A stretch of DNA of 63,011 nucleotides from the NCBI RefSeq assembly GCF_000312005.1, contig NZ_HE978588.1:1003509-1066519 (forward strand), read 5' to 3'. Of the stretch, positions 32,228 to 40,919 are shown piece after piece (the stretch's first letter is position 1; each line of letters opens with the position of its first letter). The position numbers and the translations under genes are program-made. Source of the DNA: Cellulomonas massiliensis JC225 (lineage in GTDB: Bacteria; Actinomycetota; Actinomycetes; Actinomycetales; Cellulomonadaceae). Under the pieces are notes generated by a model. The model saw nothing but the letters and a program-made list of their open reading frames with translations. It did no database searches and had not been told where the DNA came from.

Positions 32228-33733
32228 ATGACCGACCGCGTCACCCAGCCTGAACTCGAGCAGTACCTCGCACGTGCGGCCGACCTCCTGCGCGGCAGCA
32301 TCGACCAGGCCGACTTCAAGGCGTACATCTTCCCGCTGATGTTCTTCAAGCGGATCAGCGACGTCTACGTCGAGGAGTTCGAGGCCGCTCTCGAGGAGTC
32401 CGGGGGCGACCACGAGTACGCCGCCTTCGCCGAGAACCACCGCTTCACGATCCCGGACGGCCACCTGTGGTCCGACGTGCGAGAGCGCACTGAGAACATC
32501 GGCACCGCGCTTCTGACGGCGTTCCGCGAGATCGAGAAGGCCAACCCCGAGACGCTGTTCGGCATCTTCGGTAACGCCAACTGGACGAACAAGCACAAGC
32601 TCCCTGACCGCAAACTCGCCGACCTGATCGAGCACTTCTCGACCAGGACCTTGTCGAACGCAACCGTTCCTCCAGACGTGTTCGGAAACGCGTATGAGTA
32701 CCTCATCAAGCGATTCGCGGACCAGTCGAACAAGAAGGCGGGCGAGTACTACACGCCGCGCTCAGTGGTCGGTCTGCTCGTGAACATCCTCGACCCGCAG
32801 GAGGGCGAGAGTGTCTACGATCCCGCCTGCGGAACCGGCGGCATGCTGATCGAGGTCATCGAGCACGTCAAGGAGCACGGCGGCCACGTCAACACGCTGT
32901 GGGGCAAGCTCTATGGCCAGGAGAAGGTGCTCGCCACCTCCGCGATCGCGCGTATGAACCTGCTGCTGCACGGCGTCGAGGACTTCAGGGTCGTCCGCGA
33001 GGACACCCTGAGGAACCCTGCCTTCTACTCCGGCAACCGCCTCGCCCAGTTCGACTGTGTGGTCGCCAACCCGCCCTTCTCTCTGAAGAACTGGGGCGAG
33101 GACGAGTGGGCCTCGGACAAATGGGGCCGCAACACGCTCGGCGGGGTGCCACCGAAGGGGTACGCCGACTGGGCCTGGGTCCAGCACATGCTTACCTCAG
33201 CGCGCTCGACGACGGGCCGGGTTGCTGTCGTCCTGCCGCAGGGCGCGCTCTTCCGGCAGGGGGCCGAGGCGCGTATCCGCTCCCACGTCCTCAGGCACGA
33301 CATGGTCGACGCCGTGATCGGCCTCGCCCCGAACCTGTTCTACGGCACAGGGCTTGCGGCGTGCGTGCTGGTCCTGCGCCACACCAAGCCCGCCGAGCGG
33401 CGCGGCAAGGTCCTGTTCATCAATGGCGAGTCCCTGTTCAAGCGCGGGCGCAACCAGAACACTCTCGAGCCCAAGCACGCCGAGCGGCTCTTCGAGCTCT
33501 ACCAGGGGTTCGACGAGGTCGACGGCCTCGCCCACGTCGTCAACCTCGCCGAGATCACCGGCAACAACGACAACCTCAACATCCCGCTCTACGTCGCCCC
33601 CGCTGACGACGGCGAGAAGGTCACGCTCGCCGATGCGCTCGCCAACCTCGAAGCCGCGCACGCCCGCGCCGCCGAGACCCGCGCAGCGCTGGAGCAGGAA
33701 CTTGCGAACTGGGGATTGGAGGCCAGCGCATGA
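32228..33733 (+). CDS. hsdM: Type I restriction-modification methyltransferase subunit, first copy
   Basis: A 501-residue HsdM. The N-terminal helical domain (ELEQYLARAADLLRGSIDQADFKAYIFPLMFFKRISDVY) precedes the N6-adenine methyltransferase core with YYTPRSVVGLLVNIL, motif I DPACGTGGM (D198) and motif IV NPPF (N281). All key residues are present. It methylates adenine in the target chosen by HsdS. It overlaps the start of a second, clearly different HsdM gene by four bases, so the operon makes both. The ATG follows AGGA. Confidence 0.92.
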   Translation: MTDRVTQPELEQYLARAADLLRGSIDQADFKAYIFPLMFFKRISDVYVEEFEAALEESGGDHEYAAFAENHRFTIPDGHLWSDVRERTENIGTALLTAFREIEKANPETLFGIFGNANWTNKHKLPDRKLADLIEHFSTRTLSNATVPPDVFGNAYEYLIKRFADQSNKKAGEYYTPRSVVGLLVNILDPQEGESVYDPACGTGGMLIEVIEHVKEHGGHVNTLWGKLYGQEKVLATSAIARMNLLLHGVEDFRVVREDTLRNPAFYSGNRLAQFDCVVANPPFSLKNWGEDEWASDKWGRNTLGGVPPKGYADWAWVQHMLTSARSTTGRVAVVLPQGALFRQGAEARIRSHVLRHDMVDAVIGLAPNLFYGTGLAACVLVLRHTKPAERRGKVLFINGESLFKRGRNQNTLEPKHAERLFELYQGFDEVDGLAHVVNLAEITGNNDNLNIPLYVAPADDGEKVTLADALANLEAAHARAAETRAALEQELANWGLEASA

Positions 33734-35223
33734 GCACGCGCATTACCCAGCGCGAGCTGGAGTCCTACCTGTGGGGCGCGGCGATCGTGCTCCGCGGCCT
33801 CATCGACGCCGGCGACTACAAGCAGTACATCTTCCCGCTCGTGTTCCTCAAGCGGATCTCCGACGTGTATGACGAAGAGCACGCCACGGCGATGGAGATC
33901 TACGGCGAGAAAGCACTCGCCGACCTTCCGGAGAACCACCGCTTCGCCATCCCCGCGGGCTGCCACTGGGACGACATCCGCTCGACGACGGAGAACATCG
34001 GCGCCACGATCGTCAAAGCCATGCGCGCCATCGAGTCCGCCAACCCCGACACGCTCCCCGGTGTGTTCGGCGACGGCGACTGGGGCAACAAGAACCTCCT
34101 GCCAGACTCGACACTCGCCGACCTCATCGAGCACTTCTCCACCAAGACGCTGTCCATCGCGAACCTGCCCGAAGACGAGCTCGGCAACGGCTACGAGTAC
34201 CTGATCAAGAAGTTCGCCGACGACTCCGGGCACACCGCCCAGGAGTTCTACACCAACCGCACGCTCGTGCACCTGATGACGCTGATGCTCGAGCCCCAGC
34301 CCGGCGAGTCGGTCTACGACCCCACCTGCGGCACCGGCGGCATGATCATCTCCGCCGTCGCCGAGCTCAAGCGACAGGGCAAGGAGTGGCGCAACCTGCG
34401 CCTCTACGGCCAAGAACTCAACTACGGAACCTCCGCCATCGCCCGCATGAACCTGTTCTTGCACGGCATCACCGACGGCCACATCGCCCACGGCGACACC
34501 CTCGCCCGGCCGGCCTTCCTCAACGCCAAAGGCGGCCTGGAAACCTTCGACGTCGTGCTCGCCAACCCGCCCTACTCCATCAAAGCCTGGAACCGCAACA
34601 CCTTCGCCAAGGACCCCTACGGCCGCAACATGTGGGGCGTCCCGCCCCAGGGCCGCGCCGACTACGCCTTCTTCCAGCACATCGCCAAGAGCCTCAACCC
34701 CAAGACCGGACGAGCAGCAATCCTCTTCCCCCACGGCGTCCTGTTCCGGCGCGAGGAAGCAGCGCTGCGCGAGGCACTCGTCAAGTCCGACCTCATCGAG
34801 TGCGTCCTCGGACTTGGCGCCGGCCTGTTCTACAACAGCCCGATGGAGGCTGTCGTCGTCACCCTGCGCGCCAACAAGCCCCCGGACCGCGAGGGGAAGG
34901 TCCTGTTCATCAACGCGGTCAACGAGGTAGCCCGCCAGTCCGCGCAGTCATTCCTCCGGGAGACTCACCAGCAGAAGATCCTCGACGCCTACCGCGCGTT
35001 CGACGACGTCGACCAGTTCGCCGCCGTCGCGACCCTTGACGAGATCGCCGCGAGATCGCACAGCCTCGCGATTCCTCTCTACGTCGCGGGAGCCAAAGCC
35101 TCAGGCGCCGGGGAACAGATCGACGTCGCCGATGCCGTCGGCGAATGGCGAGCCGCAGCAGACACGTCCGACGCCGCCATCGCCGACGTCCTCGAGCTTC
35201 TCCGATCGGAGGTCAGGGCATGA
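33730..35223 (+). CDS. hsdM: Type I restriction-modification methyltransferase subunit, second copy
   Basis: A 497-residue HsdM, collinear with the first over its full length but well diverged; shared blocks include YIFPLVFLKRISDVYDEEH, LADLIEHFSTKTLS and GNGYEYLIKKFADDS. Motif I DPTCGTGGM (D197) and motif IV NPPY (N279) are intact, so it too should be active. A standard type I operon has one hsdM. The two may form a heterodimer on HsdS, or one may be a recent insertion. It overlaps both neighbours by four bases. Confidence 0.92.
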   Translation: MSTRITQRELESYLWGAAIVLRGLIDAGDYKQYIFPLVFLKRISDVYDEEHATAMEIYGEKALADLPENHRFAIPAGCHWDDIRSTTENIGATIVKAMRAIESANPDTLPGVFGDGDWGNKNLLPDSTLADLIEHFSTKTLSIANLPEDELGNGYEYLIKKFADDSGHTAQEFYTNRTLVHLMTLMLEPQPGESVYDPTCGTGGMIISAVAELKRQGKEWRNLRLYGQELNYGTSAIARMNLFLHGITDGHIAHGDTLARPAFLNAKGGLETFDVVLANPPYSIKAWNRNTFAKDPYGRNMWGVPPQGRADYAFFQHIAKSLNPKTGRAAILFPHGVLFRREEAALREALVKSDLIECVLGLGAGLFYNSPMEAVVVTLRANKPPDREGKVLFINAVNEVARQSAQSFLRETHQQKILDAYRAFDDVDQFAAVATLDEIAARSHSLAIPLYVAGAKASGAGEQIDVADAVGEWRAAADTSDAAIADVLELLRSEVRA

Positions 35224-36359
35224 CCCTGAACCTCGACAAGTCCACGTGGAAACGCGTCGCGTTCGGTGACGTCGTGCGCAATGTCAACGAGACCGTCCGC
35301 TACCTCGAATCCACAGGACTCGACCGGATCATCGCGATGGACCACATGGACCCAGGCGAACTGAAGATCAGTCGCTGGGGCACAGCCGAAGACGGCACAA
35401 CATTCACGCGGCGCGTGAAGCCCGGCCAGACCTTGTTCGGCAAGCGCCGCGCCTACCAACGCAAGGTCGCCTACGCGGAGTTCGACGCCATCTGCTCTGG
35501 AGACATCTACACCTTCGAGGCCGACGAGACTCAGATGCTCGGGGAGTTCCTCCCGTTCCTCGTCCAGTCGAACGAGTTCTTCGACCATGCCCTCGGAACC
35601 TCGGCTGGCTCGCTGTCACCACGCACCAACTGGCGTGACCTCGCCAACTTCGAGTTCGATCTTCCACCGCTTGACGAGCAGAAGCGCATCGCCGAGCTCC
35701 TCTGGGCCGTCGAGCTGCACCGGCTGGCCGTCCTCGGCCTTTCGGCGTCGCTGCAGAGCGCGCTCGACGCCCGTCTCGGTGAACTGTGGGATGCCGATGG
35801 GGGCAAACTGGCGATCGGCGAGATTGCCGACTGCGTCACAGGCACCACGCCTTCGAAGTCCAACGCGTCCTATTGGGACAACGCTGAAGTGCCGTTCTAC
35901 ACACCGTCGGAGATTGATGGGGAAACGATCCGCATCGCGCGACAGCGAGTAAGCGAGGCGGGGGCCAAGTGCGGCAGGCGTCTTGCGCCTTTCTCCGTAG
36001 CTGTTGCATGCATCGGCGGCGACATGGGCAAGTCCGCAGTCATCCAAGAACCTGGGATTTCTAACCAGCAGATCACCTCGATCATTGGGCTCGGAGAAGA
36101 CGACGCGTACTTGGTGCAGTCGCTCCTTGCGCATCCTCGGGGTCGGCAAGCCATGGAGGCGCGCGAGACGACCACGATCGTGAGGAAGCTCAACAAGAGT
36201 GACCTCATGAAGGTAGAGGTGCCCTGGCCTGACGATCGTTTGGCCCTGCGCCAGCTGGTCGCAAAGAGGCGAGCGGGATTGGCCGGGGCGGACGCGGAGC
36301 GCGACGCTCTCCGCCTCCTCACCTCAGCACTCGAGTCAGCTGTCTTCGGAGGCGAGTGA
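35220..36359 (+). CDS. hsdS: Type I restriction-modification specificity subunit
   Basis: A 379-residue HsdS with two target-recognition domains. The first half (residues 1-150) ends at the conserved PPLDEQKRIAELLWAVE helix; the second starts GKLAIGEIADCVTGTTPSKSNASYW and covers about residues 195-345. The two halves recognise the two parts of a split DNA target. The second half has lower GC and less biased codons than the rest of the operon, a common sign of domain shuffling. It overlaps HsdM2 and touches HsdR (TGATG). Confidence 0.9.
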   Translation: MTLNLDKSTWKRVAFGDVVRNVNETVRYLESTGLDRIIAMDHMDPGELKISRWGTAEDGTTFTRRVKPGQTLFGKRRAYQRKVAYAEFDAICSGDIYTFEADETQMLGEFLPFLVQSNEFFDHALGTSAGSLSPRTNWRDLANFEFDLPPLDEQKRIAELLWAVELHRLAVLGLSASLQSALDARLGELWDADGGKLAIGEIADCVTGTTPSKSNASYWDNAEVPFYTPSEIDGETIRIARQRVSEAGAKCGRRLAPFSVAVACIGGDMGKSAVIQEPGISNQQITSIIGLGEDDAYLVQSLLAHPRGRQAMEARETTTIVRKLNKSDLMKVEVPWPDDRLALRQLVAKRRAGLAGADAERDALRLLTSALESAVFGGE

Positions 36360-39295
36360 TGGCCCCCCAGTTCAATGAGGCGAACACCGTCCGGGACTTC
36401 GTGCGCGATCTGGTTCAATCTGTCGATGTCCAGTTCGTGCCGGGGAACGAGCTTCCGCGACGCACGGACGAGGTGCTGCTGGAGGGCTCAACCAAGGCTG
36501 CGCTCGCGCGCCTGAACCCTGAGATTGCAGCCGACCCCGCCAAGGCGGACGAGGTCATCTACAACCTCCGGGCGATCCTGCTCTCCGCTCGTACGTCTCC
36601 GCACCCGGTGCCGGCGAACGAAGAACTCATGGCGTGGCTGACCGGCCAGAAGTCGATGCCGTTCGGCCCGAACGGTGAGCACACCACCGTCCGCCTGATC
36701 GACTTCGACCACCCCGAAGACGACTCGTCGAACCAATGGATGGTCTCCACCGAAGTCACGTTCGCCCAGGGGCGCGTGGAGAAGCGGTTCGACATTGTGC
36801 TGTGGTGCAACGGCCTCCCGCTCGTCGTCGGCGAGGCGAAGACCCCGATCCGATCGGCGTACACGTGGATCGACGGGGCCGCGCAGATTCACGACGACTA
36901 CGAGGCGTCCGTCCCCCAGTTCTTCGTCCCGAACGTCTTCTCATTTGCGACCGAAGGCAAGGACTTCCGGTACGGCACCGTTGGCATGCCCGTCGAACTG
37001 TGGGGTCCATGGCGGGAAGACCCCACCGACGAGGACGGGCCGGTCAAGATCGGCCTCGAAGCGGTCCGCGAGGCCGTCCAGGGCGTCCTCGCGCCCCGCG
37101 CCGTGCTGGAGTTCCTGCGGTTCTTCACGCTGTACGCGACCGACAAGAAGCACCGAAAGATCAAGGTCATCGCGAGGTTCCAGCAGTTCCAGGCGACCAA
37201 CCTCATCGTCGAGCGCGTGCTGCACGGGCGGATCAAGCAGGGTCTGATCTGGCACTTCCAGGGGTCGGGCAAGTCGCTGCTCATGCTGTTCACCGCGCTG
37301 AAGCTGCGGGCCATAGCCGAGCTGACGAACCCGACGATCCTGATCGTCGTCGACCGGATCGACCTGGACACCCAGATCACCGGCACCTTCAACGCCTCCG
37401 ACGTCCCGGGACTCGTGTCGACCGACTCGCGCGCCCAGCTCCAGTCGCTGCTGAGTACCGGCGCGCGGCGGATCATCATCACGACGATCCACAAGTTTGG
37501 TGAGGCTCCCGGCGTCCTGGACGACCGGCACAACATCATCGCGATGGTCGACGAGGCCCACCGCTCCCAGGAGGGTGATTACGGGCAGAAGATGCGCCAG
37601 GCGCTGCCGAACGCGTTCCTCTTCGGTCTGACCGGCACCCCGATCAACCGGCGCGACCGCAACACCTTCATGTGGTTCGGCTCCCCCGAGGACGAGGGCG
37701 GCTACCTGTCTCGGTACTCCTTCCACGACTCCATCCGAGACGGCGCAACCCTGCCGCTGCACTTCGAGCCGCGCCTGTCGGAGATCCACATCGACCAGGA
37801 GGCGATCGACACCGCGTTCGCCGAGCTCGCCGAGTCAAGCGACTTGTCTGAGCAAGACAAGACGACGCTGTCGAAGAAGGCAGCCTCGCTCGAGGTGCTC
37901 ATCAAGGCGCCGAACCGAGTCGCGCAGATCGCCGCCGACATCGCCGAGCACTTCCGCACCAAGGTCGAACCCGAGGGGTTCAAGGCGCAGGTCGTCGTCT
38001 ACGACAAGGCCTCGTGCGTTGCGTACAAGCACGAGCTCGACAAGCACCTCGGGCCCGAGGCGTCGACGATCGTCATGTCCAAGTCGCGCGGCGACTCACC
38101 GGAATGGGCGAAATGGACGCCGAACGCCGAGGAGCTGGAGCAGGTCACCGCACGGTTCAACGACCCAGCCGACCCGCTGAAGATCATCATCGTCACCGCG
38201 AAGCTGCTCACCGGCTTCGACGCCCCGATCCTGTACTGCCAGTACCTCGACAAGCCGCTCAAGGAGCACACGCTCCTGCAGGCCATTACCCGCACCAACC
38301 GGGTCTACCCGCCCCGCAAGACCCACGGCCTCATCGTCGACTACCTCGGCATCTTCGACGACGTCGCCAAGTCTCTGGCATTCGACGAGAAGTCGGTCCT
38401 CCGGGTCATCTCGAACATCGCCGAGCTCAAGGCGCAGTTCGCGCCGGCGATCACCGCCGCGCTCGCGTTCTTCCCCGGCGTCGACCGTACCGTCGGTGGC
38501 TACGAGGGTTTGATCCAGGCGCAGGCCGCGATCGCCGACGACGCCCAGAAGGACGCGTTCGGTCTCGCGTACAGCGTCGTCTCCCAGCTGTGGGAAGCGA
38601 TCAGCCCGGACCCGATGCTGGCAGAGTTTGGCCACGACTACCGCTGGCTCACCGACGTCTATGAGTCAGTCCGGCAGCCCGACATCACCGGCCGGCTGGT
38701 CTGGCACGCGCTCGGGGCCAAGACGCTCGAGCTCATCAATGAACACGTCGAGGTCGAACTTCCGCAGGCCGCCGACACCATCGTGCTCGACGCACAGACC
38801 ATCGAAGACCTGATGGCCGGAAAGAAGGACGCCACCCCGGAGGAGATCGAACGGCAGATCACCGCCCGGATCGCCCGCCACCTCAACAACCCCGTCTTCG
38901 TCGAGCTCGGACAGCGGCTCAACGCGCTGCGAGAGAAGTACGCCGACATCCAGCACTCAAGTCTCGACTTCCTCCGACAACTACTTGAGCTGGCACGGGA
39001 CACCGTGGCCGCCGAGAAGGCCATCAACGAGGTGCCTCGTGAGGAACGCGGCCGGGCCGCGCTCACCGAGCTTTTCGACGCGCTCAAGGGAGACCAGACG
39101 CCAATCATCGTGTCCAACGTCGTCGACCGGATCGACGAGGTCGTTCGCGCCGTCCGGTTCGAGGGATGGCAGTCGACGATCCGCGGCGACCAGGAGGTCC
39201 GCAAGGCACTGCGCTCGACGCTCTACGTGCAGTTCAAGATCCGCGATAACGACGTCTTCGAGAAGGCGCTCGGCTACGTGCGGGAGTACTACTAG
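36359..39295 (+). CDS. hsdR: Type I restriction endonuclease subunit
   Basis: A 978-residue HsdR. The N-terminal PD-(D/E)xK nuclease domain has D in RFDIVLWCNG and E159-A-K161 in VVGEAKTPIRS; the superfamily 2 motor follows with Walker A GSGKS (K305), DEAH (D398) and SAT-like motif LTGTP, then ITRTNRVYPPRK. It translocates and cuts unmodified DNA in complex with HsdM and HsdS. The ATG at 36359 overlaps the HsdS stop and follows CGGAGG; a GTG three bases earlier is also possible. Intact and full length. Confidence 0.92.
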   Translation: MAPQFNEANTVRDFVRDLVQSVDVQFVPGNELPRRTDEVLLEGSTKAALARLNPEIAADPAKADEVIYNLRAILLSARTSPHPVPANEELMAWLTGQKSMPFGPNGEHTTVRLIDFDHPEDDSSNQWMVSTEVTFAQGRVEKRFDIVLWCNGLPLVVGEAKTPIRSAYTWIDGAAQIHDDYEASVPQFFVPNVFSFATEGKDFRYGTVGMPVELWGPWREDPTDEDGPVKIGLEAVREAVQGVLAPRAVLEFLRFFTLYATDKKHRKIKVIARFQQFQATNLIVERVLHGRIKQGLIWHFQGSGKSLLMLFTALKLRAIAELTNPTILIVVDRIDLDTQITGTFNASDVPGLVSTDSRAQLQSLLSTGARRIIITTIHKFGEAPGVLDDRHNIIAMVDEAHRSQEGDYGQKMRQALPNAFLFGLTGTPINRRDRNTFMWFGSPEDEGGYLSRYSFHDSIRDGATLPLHFEPRLSEIHIDQEAIDTAFAELAESSDLSEQDKTTLSKKAASLEVLIKAPNRVAQIAADIAEHFRTKVEPEGFKAQVVVYDKASCVAYKHELDKHLGPEASTIVMSKSRGDSPEWAKWTPNAEELEQVTARFNDPADPLKIIIVTAKLLTGFDAPILYCQYLDKPLKEHTLLQAITRTNRVYPPRKTHGLIVDYLGIFDDVAKSLAFDEKSVLRVISNIAELKAQFAPAITAALAFFPGVDRTVGGYEGLIQAQAAIADDAQKDAFGLAYSVVSQLWEAISPDPMLAEFGHDYRWLTDVYESVRQPDITGRLVWHALGAKTLELINEHVEVELPQAADTIVLDAQTIEDLMAGKKDATPEEIERQITARIARHLNNPVFVELGQRLNALREKYADIQHSSLDFLRQLLELARDTVAAEKAINEVPREERGRAALTELFDALKGDQTPIIVSNVVDRIDEVVRAVRFEGWQSTIRGDQEVRKALRSTLYVQFKIRDNDVFEKALGYVREYY

Positions 39296-39578
39296 TGGGG
39301 CGCGAACGCTGGTACGCGCTTCGTCGAGGGCCGATCCGTCGGAGAGTGGCGGCTGAAGCCCTCAAGGCCTGCGATCTGATCGGCCGTGAGCGGTAGCGCG
39401 CCACGCCCTCGCGAGGGACCGGCCGTAGTACGTGCCAGTGAGGCGTGGCGCGCTCTGCACTTCGTGACGCTCTGACCTGCACCTTCTCAGGTTCGACGAG
39501 CCAGCGGATCTCACGTTCGCTGATCTGAGCGCACCAAATCTCATCTCCGCAGGCCCTCGGCATGCGGGCATCGGACGG
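39296..39578. other. Right edge of the island, with a large inverted repeat
   Basis: No gene is seen. GCGCGCCACGCC (39396-39407) and GGCGTGGCGCGC (39442-39453) form a perfect 12-bp inverted repeat with a 34-base loop; it may terminate the restriction operon. No direct repeat matching the left edge was found by eye. Confidence 0.45.
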
Positions 39579-40184
39579 TCACCGGACGAACCCGGCCGCG
39601 ACCTTCAGGCGCTGCACCTGGTACCTCCAGGGCGCCAGCCGCGGCGCGTCCAGCGTGAGGCCGGCGTCGGCGGCGATCCACTCGACGACCTCGTCCGTCG
39701 TCCGGTCGTCGGTCTCCACGTGCGTGGCGTAGTGCTCCTGGGCGAGGGCGGCCACGCAGCGCGGGATCTGCTGCACGGCCCAGGTCTCGCGACGCAGGCC
39801 GGTGCGCCCGAGCGTGACGCGGGTGCGGAGCCGCGCGCGCAGCGTCTCCGGTCTGGCGACGAGGGTGTAGTGGCGGACGTCCACCCCGCGGGCACGCAGA
39901 CCGCCGACGATCTCCTGGAAGTACTCGTCACGCACGATCGTCATCGGCACGAGCACCGGGCCGGCGTGGGTCGCCTCGGCCTCCTGGAGGATGTCGACGA
40001 CCGCGGAACGCCACGGGGCGAGGTCCTGGAAGTCCTCGGGGCGCACTGCGGGCGGGAGCGTCCGCCGGAGGGCGAGACCGACGGGCTCGGGGTCGGCGAC
40101 GTGCGCGTCGGCCGACCGGCGGCGGAGCTCGACGGCGGTCTGGCTCTTCCCCGCGCCGAACGCGCCGTTGATCCAGACGATCAC
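39579..40184 (-). CDS. TmrB-like P-loop protein
   Basis: A 201-residue P-loop ATPase closely patterned on Bacillus subtilis TmrB, the ATP-binding tunicamycin resistance protein: IVWINGAFGAGKSQTAVEL (Walker A), PEDFQDLAPWRSAVVDIL, VPMTIVRDEYFQEIVGGL and HYTLVARPETLRARLRTR. Related nucleoside/zeta-type kinases share the fold. It starts from a GTG. It lies just outside the defence island and 37 bases downstream of a TetR gene in the same direction, so it may be part of that regulon. Actual resistance is untested. Confidence 0.8.
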   Translation of the reverse strand: MIVWINGAFGAGKSQTAVELRRRSADAHVADPEPVGLALRRTLPPAVRPEDFQDLAPWRSAVVDILQEAEATHAGPVLVPMTIVRDEYFQEIVGGLRARGVDVRHYTLVARPETLRARLRTRVTLGRTGLRRETWAVQQIPRCVAALAQEHYATHVETDDRTTDEVVEWIAADAGLTLDAPRLAPWRYQVQRLKVAAGFVR

Positions 40185-40221
40185 CCGTCGGAGCCTAGAG
40201 CGCCTGACGTAGCACGGCCCG

Positions 40222-40815
40222 TCAGTGGCGGCCGGCGGCGCCGTGCCGCGCCCAGCCGTCGTCGAGGAGCCGGAAGCCGGCGTCGACCGTCGCGCGGGGG
40301 TCCTCGCTCCTGGTCGCGAGCAGCTGGATCTGCAGCGCGAAGCGCACGTACAGGCGGATCGCGTCGTCCGGCTCGGCGAGCCCCGCCTCCGCGGTGAGCT
40401 GGTCCACGAGCGCGTCCTCGTGGCGCAGCCACATGCGCTCGGCGTGGTCGACCAGCGACGGCGTGCGGGACATGAGCGCGAGGACCTGCCGGTAGGGCTC
40501 CGAGGAGAGCTCCGCGATCTCCGCCAGGTAGTGGTCCCGGAGCGCGGCCGAGACGCTCGTGCCCGCCCGGCGGTCCCGGACCGCGGCGACGAGGCGCTCG
40601 TGCCGCTCGGCCTCGTCCGAGAACGCGAGCGACTCCTTCTGCGGGAAGTACGCGAACACGGTCGTCGGGGAGACGTCCGCCCGGTCCGCCACCTCGCGCA
40701 CGCTCACGGCGTCGAAGCCGCGCTCGAGGAACAGCTCCAGGGCGGCGTCGCGGATCGACTCCCGCGTCGCCGCCTTCTTGCGCTCCCGTCGGCCTGCGCG
40801 GGGTGCCTCGCTCAC
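40222..40815 (-). CDS. TetR family transcriptional regulator
   Basis: A 197-residue repressor (from the GTG at 40815). The N-terminal HTH reads RESIRDAALELFLERGFDAVSVREVADRADVSPTTVFAYFPQKE; the C-terminal ligand domain is of the actinobacterial type with SRTPSLVDHAERMWLRHEDAL. A longer form from ATG 40827 is possible, but that ATG lies inside the predicted -10 box TATGCT (40823-40828), so the GTG seven bases on is the better start and the message is leaderless. It is divergent from a DUF998 gene and shares a palindromic operator with it. Confidence 0.85.
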   Translation of the reverse strand: MSEAPRAGRRERKKAATRESIRDAALELFLERGFDAVSVREVADRADVSPTTVFAYFPQKESLAFSDEAERHERLVAAVRDRRAGTSVSAALRDHYLAEIAELSSEPYRQVLALMSRTPSLVDHAERMWLRHEDALVDQLTAEAGLAEPDDAIRLYVRFALQIQLLATRSEDPRATVDAGFRLLDDGWARHGAAGRH

Positions 40816-40846
40816 GACGATCAGCATAGGACCGAACTCGAACTGA

Positions 40847-40889
40847 CACCAATACTGTATTGACTACACGTTTGAACCGGGTCCAGACT
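40847..40889. promoter_or_regulatory. Divergent promoters around a TetR operator
   Basis: CAATACTGTATTG (40850-40862) is a perfect palindrome around one central base. It overlaps the -35 of the TetR gene (TTGGTG, 40847-40852, minus; -10 TATGCT 18 bases away) and the -35 of the DUF998 gene (TTGACT, 40860-40865; weak -10 CAGACT at 40884-40889). One bound repressor would shut both. Confidence 0.7.
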
Positions 40890-40919
40890 CGGCGTTCTCC
40901 GACGGAAGAGAGGCGTCCC

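Noticed and set aside
20608-39578. Direct repeats (attL/attR) bounding the island
   Set aside because: No matching sequence of useful length was seen between the two edges by eye, and no integrase was found; a proper alignment could still find one.
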